A stretch of DNA of 35,244 nucleotides from Candidatus Sericytochromatia bacterium (GTDB taxonomy: Bacteria; Cyanobacteriota; Sericytochromatia; S15B-MN24; JAQBPE01). Below, in pieces: positions 8,024 to 14,347 of the stretch. Numbering within the stretch: position 1 is the stretch's first letter; the number at the start of each line of letters is the position of its first letter. The translations under genes and the position numbers were made by a program. The notes beneath the pieces were generated by a model, which was not told where the DNA came from, did no database searches, and worked only from the letters and a program-made list of their open reading frames with translations. The stretch spans positions 1 through 35,244 of the forward strand of contig JAYKJB010000015.1 in the NCBI GenBank assembly GCA_035285325.1. The letters run 5' to 3'.

Positions 8024-9258
8024 ACGCCGCGCTGGTAGACGATCTGGACCTGGCGGCAATCCGGGCGGACTTCCCGATTCTCTCGCGCCGGGTGAATGGC
8101 CACCCCCTGGTCTACCTGGACAATGCGGCGAGCACACAACTGCCGCGTCCAGTGCTGGATCGGTTGATTCACTATCATAGTTACGAACACGCCAACGTGC
8201 ACCGCGGCGTCCATACGCTCAGCCATGAGGCGACGGCCGCTTACGAAGGCGCGCGTGACATCGTGAGGGCCTTCCTGAACGCCGAACAGCGGGAAGAAGT
8301 CATTTTCACGCGCGGCACCACCGAGGCCATCAATCTGGTAGCACAGACGTTCGGCCGCACGCGCCTTGAGCCGGGAGACGAGGTCCTGATCACGGCCCTG
8401 GAACACCACGCCAATCTGGTTCCGTGGCAAATGGTGTGCCGGGAACGGGGGGCTTTGCTGAAGGTGGCGCCGATTCATGACGACGGGAGTCTCGACATCG
8501 AGGCCATGATCGCCTTGATGGGCGCCAAAACGCGACTGGTCGCCGTCACCCACGTGTCCAACGCCTTGGGGACGATCGTCCCGCTCGAACCCATCATCCA
8601 GGCCGCCCACGCCCTTAACATCCCTGTCCTGGTGGACGGCGCCCAGGCCGTGCTCCACCAACCAGTCGACGTTCGGGCGTTGGATGCCGACTTCTACGTC
8701 TTTTCGGGGCACAAACTGTGTGCCCCGACGGGCATCGGCGTGCTGTATGGCAAACGGGCCTGGCTGGAATCCTTGCCGCCCTGGCAAGGGGGTGGGGATA
8801 TGATCCGCACCGTGACCTACGCGCACACCAGCTTCAACGACCTGCCCTACCGCTTCGAGGCGGGCACCCCTTCCATCGCCGCGGCGGTCGGCCTCGGGGC
8901 CGCGATAACTTACCTGCAGGGCATCGGCCTGGGGCGTATCCAAGCCCACGAGCAACGCCTGCTGCAATACACCACGTCACGCCTCGCTGAATTGCCGCAG
9001 CTTCGCATCCTGGGAACGGCTCGGGAAAAGGCTGCCGTCATTTCCTTCGAACTGGCCGGTGTCCACCCCCACGACGTGGGCAGTGTGTTGGACGGAGAGG
9101 GCATCGCCATTCGGGCCGGACACCATTGTGCCCAGCCCCTCATGGCGCGCCTGGGCGTGCCAGCCACGGCACGGGCGTCGTTCACCTTCTACAACACGCT
9201 GGAGGAATGTGACGCCCTGATTCGGGGACTGCACGTCGTCACGGAGTTGTTTGCCTGA
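8020..9258 (+). CDS. sufS: Cysteine desulfurase SufS
   Basis: PLP enzyme that takes sulfur from L-cysteine as a persulfide and passes it to SufU. The 412 residues show the N-terminal VYLDNAASTQLP, the TTEAINLVA and LEHHANLVPWQ motifs, the PLP lysine in SGHKLCAPTG (K222) and the catalytic cysteine in RAGHHCAQP (C370). The SufS (group II) pattern is clear, as opposed to IscS/NifS. Translation starts at GTG 8020, overlapping the sufD stop by 4 bp, and the stop overlaps the sufU ATG by one base. Confidence 0.98.
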   Translation: MNAALVDDLDLAAIRADFPILSRRVNGHPLVYLDNAASTQLPRPVLDRLIHYHSYEHANVHRGVHTLSHEATAAYEGARDIVRAFLNAEQREEVIFTRGTTEAINLVAQTFGRTRLEPGDEVLITALEHHANLVPWQMVCRERGALLKVAPIHDDGSLDIEAMIALMGAKTRLVAVTHVSNALGTIVPLEPIIQAAHALNIPVLVDGAQAVLHQPVDVRALDADFYVFSGHKLCAPTGIGVLYGKRAWLESLPPWQGGGDMIRTVTYAHTSFNDLPYRFEAGTPSIAAAVGLGAAITYLQGIGLGRIQAHEQRLLQYTTSRLAELPQLRILGTAREKAAVISFELAGVHPHDVGSVLDGEGIAIRAGHHCAQPLMARLGVPATARASFTFYNTLEECDALIRGLHVVTELFA

Positions 9259-9746
9259 TGTCGACCGCGCTTTACAACCAGCTGATTCTCGAACACAACA
9301 AGAAACCGCGCAACCACGGACGTTTGGAACAGCCGACCCACCAGAGCGAGGGGCTGAACCCGCTTTGTGGTGACCACATCTGGCTGACGGCTGTGGTCGA
9401 GAACGAAGCCATCCGTGAGATCCGGTTCGAGGGACAAAGTTGCGCCATCTGCCAGGCCTCGGCCTCGATCATGACCACCCAGGTCAAGGGAAAGCAGGTG
9501 CAGCAAGCCGCCCAGCTGATCCAGGATTTTCGCCACGTGGTGACGGGGCAGGCGTCTGCGGTGTCGCCAGAAAACACCGAGAATCGTTACTTTGACGCCT
9601 TTTCCGGTATCGCGAACCTGCCGGCTCGCGTGAAATGCGCCGTGCTGCCCTGGCACACGCTGCAAGCCGCCCTGTCCGGTCAGGACGCCAGTTCCACCGA
9701 GGGAACCTCGGATCCCATCCCCGGCTCCGGGCACGCCAGCCCCTGA
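9258..9746 (+). CDS. sufU: Zinc-dependent sulfurtransferase SufU
   Basis: Accepts persulfide sulfur from SufS and delivers it to the SufBCD scaffold. At 162 residues it resembles the SufU branch of the IscU fold. NPLCGDHI gives C37 and D39, SCAICQAS gives C62 and C65, and VKCAVLPW gives C127. C37, D39, C62 and C127 would be the zinc ligands. The insertion between the second and third cysteine motifs and the Pro/Ser-rich tail are typical of SufU rather than IscU. It starts on the last base of the sufS stop. A separate SufE is not seen in the window, which agrees with a SufS-SufU pair. Confidence 0.96.
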   Translation: MSTALYNQLILEHNKKPRNHGRLEQPTHQSEGLNPLCGDHIWLTAVVENEAIREIRFEGQSCAICQASASIMTTQVKGKQVQQAAQLIQDFRHVVTGQASAVSPENTENRYFDAFSGIANLPARVKCAVLPWHTLQAALSGQDASSTEGTSDPIPGSGHASP

Positions 9747-9779
9747 GTCTCTCTTCCCGCTTGAGCCCTTGACCCTCCC

Positions 9780-10343
9780 ATGCCCAAAATCGCCGAAATC
9801 GAATTCACCCCGAATCCCAACGCCAAGCGCTTCGTGCTGAAAGAGCCGATCACCACGGGCACAGCCCGCTCCTACGACAGCAGCGCGGGGGCAGCGGATG
9901 ACCCGCTGGCACGGGAGCTCTTTGCCATTCCCCACGTCACCGAGGTTTACTACGTCGATCGCTACCTGACCGTGGTGCAAGACGGGGCAGCCGCTTGGAG
10001 CGAGTTGGAACGCGCCTTGGCCGTTCCGATTCGGGCGGCCGATGCGCAAGCGCTGCAAAAGGCTTTTGCCACGCCAGCCGCAGCCAAGCTGTCGCCCGAC
10101 GACCTTTCGGAACTCGACCGGGGACGCCTGGAGCGCATCAATGCCCTGCTCGACGAGCGAGTCAGACCCGCCCTGATGATGGATGGCGGCGGCCTGGAGG
10201 TGGTTGGATTCAGCGGCAACACGCTGCAGATCCACTACATGGGCGCCTGCGGCACCTGCCCCAGCTCGATCACCGGCACCATGGCGGGCATCGAAGCCTT
10301 GCTGCAAACGATCGAACCGGCCCTGCAAGTGGTGGCCGTCTGA
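9780..10343 (+). CDS. nfu: NifU-like Fe-S carrier Nfu
   Basis: Late-acting carrier that holds a [4Fe-4S] cluster and transfers it to target enzymes. The 187-residue protein has two parts: an N-terminal Nfu-type domain (PNPNAKRFV near residue 12, then FAIPHVTEVYYVDRYLTV) and a C-terminal NifU domain (VRPALMMDGGGLEVVGF, then MGACGTCPSS). C157 and C160 form the CxxC cluster ligand. The two-domain form resembles mitochondrial NFU1 and alpha-proteobacterial proteins rather than the short cyanobacterial NifU-C protein. It follows sufU by 33 bp and ends directly against the FAD oxidoreductase start, so it belongs to the suf transcript. Confidence 0.95.
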   Translation: MPKIAEIEFTPNPNAKRFVLKEPITTGTARSYDSSAGAADDPLARELFAIPHVTEVYYVDRYLTVVQDGAAAWSELERALAVPIRAADAQALQKAFATPAAAKLSPDDLSELDRGRLERINALLDERVRPALMMDGGGLEVVGFSGNTLQIHYMGACGTCPSSITGTMAGIEALLQTIEPALQVVAV

Positions 10344-11768
10344 ATGGGACCGCTGGAGCAAGACTTCGATGTGCTGGTGGTCGGCAACGAAACCGAGGGT
10401 TGCCTGACGGCTGTGGCGGCCGCGCGCGCCGGCGCTCGGGTGGCCCTGCTGGTAAGCCCGGAAGCCATGCTGGGAGGGCTGTTGACCGAGGACGGCCTGG
10501 CCTTCGTCGACCGCGACGCCCGTCACCTGACGCCACCGGAGCAAAGCCCCCACGATGGAATCTTTGGACAGTTCCTGGCGCGGGCGAAGGTTCCTCTGGT
10601 GGCCTTGCCGGCTGATGTCGGCGCCGCGACCCTGCAGGAGATGCTGACGGAGGCTGGGGTCACCCTGCTGCGATGCGACTGGCAAGGCGTGCGGATGGAC
10701 GGCGATCGCCTGGCCGCGCTCCATACGACCGAGGGAGAATTGACGGCCCGCGCCTTCATCGACGCCACCCCGGACGCCGACCTGGCCGAGGCGTCAGGCA
10801 TGCCATTCAGCGACGGATTTACCGATTACGGGCTGACCAAGCGCCTGGGCATCAGTCCCCTGCCGGTGGTTCACGGCGTCTCGCCAGACACGATCATGGC
10901 CACCTGCGAGGCTCTGGCTCAGGACCCTTCTCTGGAGACGCTACGGCAACAGGTCTTCGGAGACCGCCACTTTCTGGATCTGGAGCAGGGCGACGACTAC
11001 CTGCTGATCGGGCCGCCCCACCTGGGCCTGGCCTACCAGCGCTGGCGAGAGGCCGAGGGACTTCAGGAGGGGCCGTACCGCTTTGAAGCGGATGGCTTCA
11101 ACACGGCCATCGTCGGACCTCAGGCCACCTCCTGGAACGGGCTGATCTATTTCAGCGAAGACGGAGACGAATTGCTCAGGCTGTCCCGCGAAGGCGCCAA
11201 TGACTTTTTTCGGGAGGAAGCCCGGCGTTTCGAACGGTTCCTGCAAACCCGACTCGGCTGGCGCGAGGCCCGCGTCGAATTGCCACGGGGGGTGTACGTG
11301 CGCCAAACGCGCCATGCCCGCGATGTTCGCCAACGCCTCTCGCTGCAAGCGCTGGCCACCGGTGATGCCCACCGGCGGGTGGGCACGTTCTGCTATTACC
11401 CCGACTTTCGCGGTTTCCGAGCGGTTTCCGTGCCAGGCGCGCTGGCGGCACACGTCGTGCTGGAGGCGGGCCTGGCCTCGCGCGTCAAAAACCTGGGGCT
11501 GGCTTGCCGGGCCGCCGGCTACACCCCCTTCGCCCACTCCGTCTGCCGACTCGTCCAGTACAACGTCACCCTGGGCGCGGCGCTGGGGGTGGCGGCGGCT
11601 CTGATGCCGGGCGACGATCTTGGCGCAGTGGACTCTGCGGAGATTCGGGCGGAGCTGGCCCGTCACGGCTTCCTGGCCGACGATTCCAGCGGCTTCGAAC
11701 GCAATGCGGCGATCGCCGAAGCGATGACGCGGGATCCGGTGTTGATGCTGGAATTGGCCCACGCCTGA
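10344..11768 (+). CDS. FAD-dependent oxidoreductase at the end of the suf operon
   Basis: Predicted FAD-dependent oxidoreductase of 474 residues (FAD_oxidored-like family). The N-terminus DFDVLVVGNETEG (nucleotide-binding loop G14 to G19) is followed by AAARAGARVALL and a MLGGLLTEDG segment that fits the flavin-binding fold. FIDATPDADLAEASG and LGLACRAAGYTPFAHSVCRL fit the later FAD-contacting parts. The loop reads GNETEG rather than GxGxxG, so the middle glycine is a glutamate; related families also vary here, and I do not treat it as inactive. ATG 10344 directly follows the nfu stop with no spacer. It has no signal peptide and no CxxC cluster motif. The substrate is unknown, and a role linked to Fe-S assembly is inferred only from operon position. 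Confidence 0.85.
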   Translation: MGPLEQDFDVLVVGNETEGCLTAVAAARAGARVALLVSPEAMLGGLLTEDGLAFVDRDARHLTPPEQSPHDGIFGQFLARAKVPLVALPADVGAATLQEMLTEAGVTLLRCDWQGVRMDGDRLAALHTTEGELTARAFIDATPDADLAEASGMPFSDGFTDYGLTKRLGISPLPVVHGVSPDTIMATCEALAQDPSLETLRQQVFGDRHFLDLEQGDDYLLIGPPHLGLAYQRWREAEGLQEGPYRFEADGFNTAIVGPQATSWNGLIYFSEDGDELLRLSREGANDFFREEARRFERFLQTRLGWREARVELPRGVYVRQTRHARDVRQRLSLQALATGDAHRRVGTFCYYPDFRGFRAVSVPGALAAHVVLEAGLASRVKNLGLACRAAGYTPFAHSVCRLVQYNVTLGAALGVAAALMPGDDLGAVDSAEIRAELARHGFLADDSSGFERNAAIAEAMTRDPVLMLELAHA

Positions 11769-11786
11769 ACCTTCCGGGAGCACCAC

Positions 11787-11826
11787 GGCCAGCCCGCTCT
11801 GGCCTGCGCCGGGATGCATTTATTTA
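11787..11826 (+). terminator. Weak candidate terminator after the suf operon
   Basis: GGCCAG (11787-11792) and CTGGCC (11799-11804) form a 6-bp stem with a 6-nt loop 18 bases after the FAD oxidoreductase stop. The T-rich stretch ATTTATTT (11818-11825) comes 13 bases later, further than in a classical intrinsic terminator, so the call is tentative. Confidence 0.4.
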
Positions 11827-11851
11827 ACCTGAAATTAAACGAAGCAATAAT
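11824..11851 (+). promoter_or_regulatory. Candidate promoter for the EF-hand gene
   Basis: This is an AT-rich island in GC-rich surroundings. TTAACC (11824-11829) and AATAAT (11846-11851) are separated by 16 bp and could serve as -35 and -10. The EF-hand ATG lies at 11930, behind AAGGAG (11917-11922). Confidence 0.4.
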
Positions 11852-11929
11852 TTTCTCTTACCGAATTTGGCTGGCGCCCTGGCGATAACCCTCTCAGTGG
11901 TTCGCGACAACCATCCAAGGAGAGAGACG

Positions 11930-12214
11930 ATGCGTATCGAGCAGTTCACCCGCAACCTGATGAAGAATTACGACCGCAATGGCGACGGGTGGATCAACAT
12001 GACCCAGATTCCGGCCTTGGGCGTTTACTCGGAGGTCGATGGCCGGGCTCGCGACTTTTTTCAACGCTCCTCGCCAATTGGGCAATTCGTGACCCACGAG
12101 GCCTTGGTGGCGCAGGCCGTCGCGCACGAGGTCGATACCAACCGGGACGGTCATGTGAGCTTTTTGGAGGGCTTGATGGCCTGGGCTCGCTTCGGCATTA
12201 ACGGACTATTCTGA
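11930..12214 (+). CDS. Small EF-hand calcium-binding protein
   Basis: A 94-residue protein with two EF-hand loops. Loop 1 is DRNGDGWINMTQ (residues 15-26; the last ligand is Gln instead of the usual Glu/Asp). Loop 2 is DTNRDGHVSFLE (69-80), a complete consensus loop ending in Glu. About 40 residues separate them, with helical flanks. There is no signal peptide or membrane segment, so it is probably cytoplasmic and acts as a calcium buffer or sensor. ATG 11930 is chosen because AAGGAG lies seven bases upstream; an in-frame start at 11867 lacks support. It is monocistronic, preceded by an AT-rich promoter-like stretch and followed by a strong hairpin. Its partner is unknown. Confidence 0.85.
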   Translation: MRIEQFTRNLMKNYDRNGDGWINMTQIPALGVYSEVDGRARDFFQRSSPIGQFVTHEALVAQAVAHEVDTNRDGHVSFLEGLMAWARFGINGLF

Positions 12215-12287
12215 AGCCTTGACCCTCGCGGTGCCCGCACCAAAGCGGCCCCCCCGAGACAACAACAACCTCGGCCGTTCCCAGTGC

Positions 12288-12317
12288 AACGCCCTCGGTC
12301 CAACGACCGGGGGCGTT
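12288..12317. other. Strong 13-bp hairpin without T-run
   Basis: Arms 12288-12300 and 12305-12317 pair over 13 bp with a single T-G wobble around a CAAC loop. Neither strand has a T-run behind it. It sits 74 bp after the EF-hand stop and about 160 bp before the Cys-rich gene. It may be a U-less terminator, an RNA 3' stabiliser or part of a small RNA. Confidence 0.6.
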
Positions 12318-12429
12318 AGACTGCGAACGGCCTTCCCAATGCCACCACCGGTCTCCCTGGCCAGCAAGATGGCTAAGTTTGCGTTAAAATATCGGGCACG
12401 GGGTGCCTGATGGCTCCCATGACGTAGCT

Positions 12430-12451
12430 GCTCGTTTGATTTCAAACGAGC
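12430..12451. repeat. Perfect 10-bp-arm palindrome upstream of the Cys-rich gene
   Basis: GCTCGTTTGA (12430-12439) and TCAAACGAGC (12442-12451) are exact reverse complements with TT between them. It lies 26 bases before ATG 12478. As DNA it is a typical dyad operator size. As RNA it would form a stable leader hairpin just ahead of the ribosome-binding region. Confidence 0.65.
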
Positions 12452-12477
12452 GACCGAGCGCACGAGAAAGTAGCACC

Positions 12478-13632
12478 ATGCGTCTGTCAAAACTTTTCCT
12501 GGCCGTGACGACGGCCTGGGCGCTGATGACCATGCCCCTTCAGCAGGCATCGGCCGCCCCCCTGCAAACGGATGCCACCGTGGTGGCGTCCCATCACAAG
12601 TCGGCGGCCAAGGCCAGCAAGCCGACGCCCAAAGCGGAGAACAAGTCGGCCAAGCCGGCCTCGGACTGCTGTCAACCGGAGGCCAAGCCAGCCGCCAAGG
12701 CACCCGCAGGCTCAGGGGAAGCCAAGGCCGCTTGCGGCGGCAAGTGCTCCCCCGAAATGAAGGCCCACTGCAAGGGCAACTGCTCGCCGGAGATGAAAGC
12801 AGCGTGTGGGGGCGCCTGTGGCGACGCGTGCAAGGCGGAGCAAAAGGTCGCCTGCACCTGCAAGCCCGGCACCACCTGCCAGGGCGAGTGCAAGTCCGGC
12901 AAGGTCGCCTGCACCTGCAAGCCTGGCACTAGTTGCCAGGGCGAATGCCAGTCGGGCAAGGCGGCCTGCGACTGCAAGACCAGCACCTCGTGCGACGGGG
13001 CCTGCAAGGACAAGGGCGCGGCGGCGTGCAAGGATGACTGCCACGGCAAGCCTGCCGCCAAGTGCGAAGGGCATGGCAAGATGGCCTGTGCGTGCGCGCC
13101 TGGCACCGCCTGCGAGGGTGAATGCAAGACGAAGCGCAAGCAGCACGACAAGGGCTGGAGCCGCCATTTCCCCGGCTCGAAGCCTTACCGGGCGCGTAGT
13201 TTCCGCTACATGCCAGCCCTGGCTGGAGCGGCCAATCAGCACCTGGTGTATGGCGCGGAACGCGGCCTCAAGGTCAACTCGTGGCTGTCGCTCGGTGGCC
13301 AGATGAACTATGCCCTGCAGCTGGGTCAGGCGGCGCCCTTGGGCCCCTGGTTGACGATGTATGGCGGCTTCCTGCCCAAGCTGGGCACCGACCTGGGCCC
13401 GGTGCGGGCGGATGTCGGTGCGCTGCTGGGTGGCGGTGCCATGTTCCGCACGAACAAGGACAGCCTGCTGGAAGCACGCGCCCTGTGGACGGTGGAACCT
13501 CGCCTCGACCTGGGCTGGACCTCCGAGGGCAAGGGCTACGGCATCTCGGCCGGCTACCTGCTCTCGAACAGCCAGGCGGACTTCGGAGGCCCCTCGATTG
13601 GCCTTCGCATGACCTGGAAGCACGCCAAGTAA
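12478..13632 (+). CDS. Secreted Cys-rich tandem-repeat protein with beta-strand-rich C-terminal domain
   Basis: I do not recognise this family. The 384-residue product starts with a signal peptide (positive MRLSK, hydrophobic core, cleavage near ASA-A, residue 26). Residues 30-62 are Lys/Ala/Ser-rich. Residues 64-216 carry 28 cysteines, including an approximately 19-residue tandem unit of the form KVACTCKPGTTCQGEC at 123-141 and 142-160, with decayed copies at 161-180 and 201-218. A separate CSPEMKA repeat lies at 90-109. After a basic linker, residues 240-384 have alternating hydrophobic/polar strands with aromatic and Gly residues, ending in GLRMTWKHAK. This looks like outer-membrane beta-strands, though too short for a large barrel. 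ATG 12478 is chosen because it opens the signal peptide. Thiol-rich repeats suggest metal binding or disulfide cross-linking in the envelope; this is inference. Confidence 0.85.
   Translation: MRLSKLFLAVTTAWALMTMPLQQASAAPLQTDATVVASHHKSAAKASKPTPKAENKSAKPASDCCQPEAKPAAKAPAGSGEAKAACGGKCSPEMKAHCKGNCSPEMKAACGGACGDACKAEQKVACTCKPGTTCQGECKSGKVACTCKPGTSCQGECQSGKAACDCKTSTSCDGACKDKGAAACKDDCHGKPAAKCEGHGKMACACAPGTACEGECKTKRKQHDKGWSRHFPGSKPYRARSFRYMPALAGAANQHLVYGAERGLKVNSWLSLGGQMNYALQLGQAAPLGPWLTMYGGFLPKLGTDLGPVRADVGALLGGGAMFRTNKDSLLEARALWTVEPRLDLGWTSEGKGYGISAGYLLSNSQADFGGPSIGLRMTWKHAK
12844..13137 (+). repeat. In-frame 57-bp tandem repeats within the Cys-rich gene
   Basis: Two near-identical 57-bp copies (12844-12900 and 12901-12957) are followed by a diverged third (12958-13017, 60 bp). 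After a spacer comes a fourth, decayed copy (13078-13137). Each encodes a 19-20-residue unit with four cysteines. Copy number may vary between strains. Confidence 0.8.
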
Positions 13633-13658
13633 AGCCTGCGTCCATCGGTTTTACCCAT

Positions 13659-13690
13659 CACCGCCCGAGACCATCGGGCGGTGTTTTCTC
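13659..13690 (+). terminator. Rho-independent terminator after the Cys-rich gene
   Basis: A perfect 10-bp stem CACCGCCCGA / TCGGGCGGTG (13659-13668 and 13674-13683) with loop GACCA is followed at once by TTTTCTC. It lies 26 bases after the stop codon at 13632. It is the clearest terminator in the window. Confidence 0.9.
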
Positions 13691-13785
13691 TTGTACAATA
13701 CCGGAGGGTCTCGCCAGACCCGCCGCGGCCTCTGGGCCATTCGCGACGGGCAGTTCGGCCATCCCTTGAACAGGTGTTTCGCTCC

Positions 13786-14337
13786 ATGGTCCGGCCCAGT
13801 CTTTCCCTCATCCGCCTTGCCGCGCCGCTGCTGCTGACGTTTGCGCTTGTCTTCACGCCGAGCGCACCGGCCCTGGCCGCGAACGTCGAAACTGTGGCCT
13901 TCCGCTTCGTGCTCCCGACGGGCTATCAACTCAAAGCCCTGCCGGACCTGGGAAAGGCTCCGCGGCTATTGAAACAGTGGGAACTCACGCGCGAATTCGG
14001 CCGCCAGCGCCTGCGCATCGACATCGAATGGGACCGCTCGGAGGTGCCCACCAAGTATCCCGTCCGCGAAAGCCGCCTGCGGGCTCGGCGCGTGGCGGAA
14101 GCACTGCGTTATCAAAACTATCACTGCCGCGACCTGATGCTGAAGGGAGCCCCCGGCTTCTACGACACCTGGACGGCCCAAGTTCCCCCCAAGCCGCGCT
14201 TTTGCGTGACGGCGGCGCAGGCTTTTCGCCACGGCGCACGCATACGCATCGCCGCCATCGCGGAACCCGGGGAAGGAGCCTACGTGGTCCGGACGGATCT
14301 GCACGCCCTGCTGAACAGCTGGGCGTGGGCCGATTGA
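13786..14337 (+). CDS. Small secreted protein of unknown function
   Basis: I do not recognise a family. The 183-residue product has an N-terminal signal peptide (basic start, hydrophobic LAAPLLLTFALVF, likely cleavage after APALA near residue 31). The mature part is about 150 residues, begins NVETVAFRFVLPTGYQL and continues with alternating strands and basic helices. Two cysteines (in YHCRDL and RFCVTA) could form a disulfide. ATG 13786 is chosen because it heads the signal peptide; the open frame reaches back to 13681 without any sign of coding. A TACAAT at 13694-13699, just past the upstream terminator, could be its -10. It converges on the SpoIIE phosphatase gene with a 10-bp gap. It is probably periplasmic. 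Confidence 0.75.
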   Translation: MVRPSLSLIRLAAPLLLTFALVFTPSAPALAANVETVAFRFVLPTGYQLKALPDLGKAPRLLKQWELTREFGRQRLRIDIEWDRSEVPTKYPVRESRLRARRVAEALRYQNYHCRDLMLKGAPGFYDTWTAQVPPKPRFCVTAAQAFRHGARIRIAAIAEPGEGAYVVRTDLHALLNSWAWAD

Positions 14338-14347
14338 CGCAGCGGGT

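Noticed and set aside
9189-10724. 511-codon open frame antisense to sufU, nfu and the FAD oxidoreductase gene
   Set aside because: It lies opposite well-identified genes and has a composition typical of antisense shadows.
12219-12410. 63-codon open frame in the gap before the Cys-rich gene
   Set aside because: It covers a hairpin and has no ribosome site or recognisable motif.
12844-13017. The 57-bp repeats as a CRISPR array
   Set aside because: The repeats are tandem, in frame, without spacers, and part of a protein with a signal peptide.
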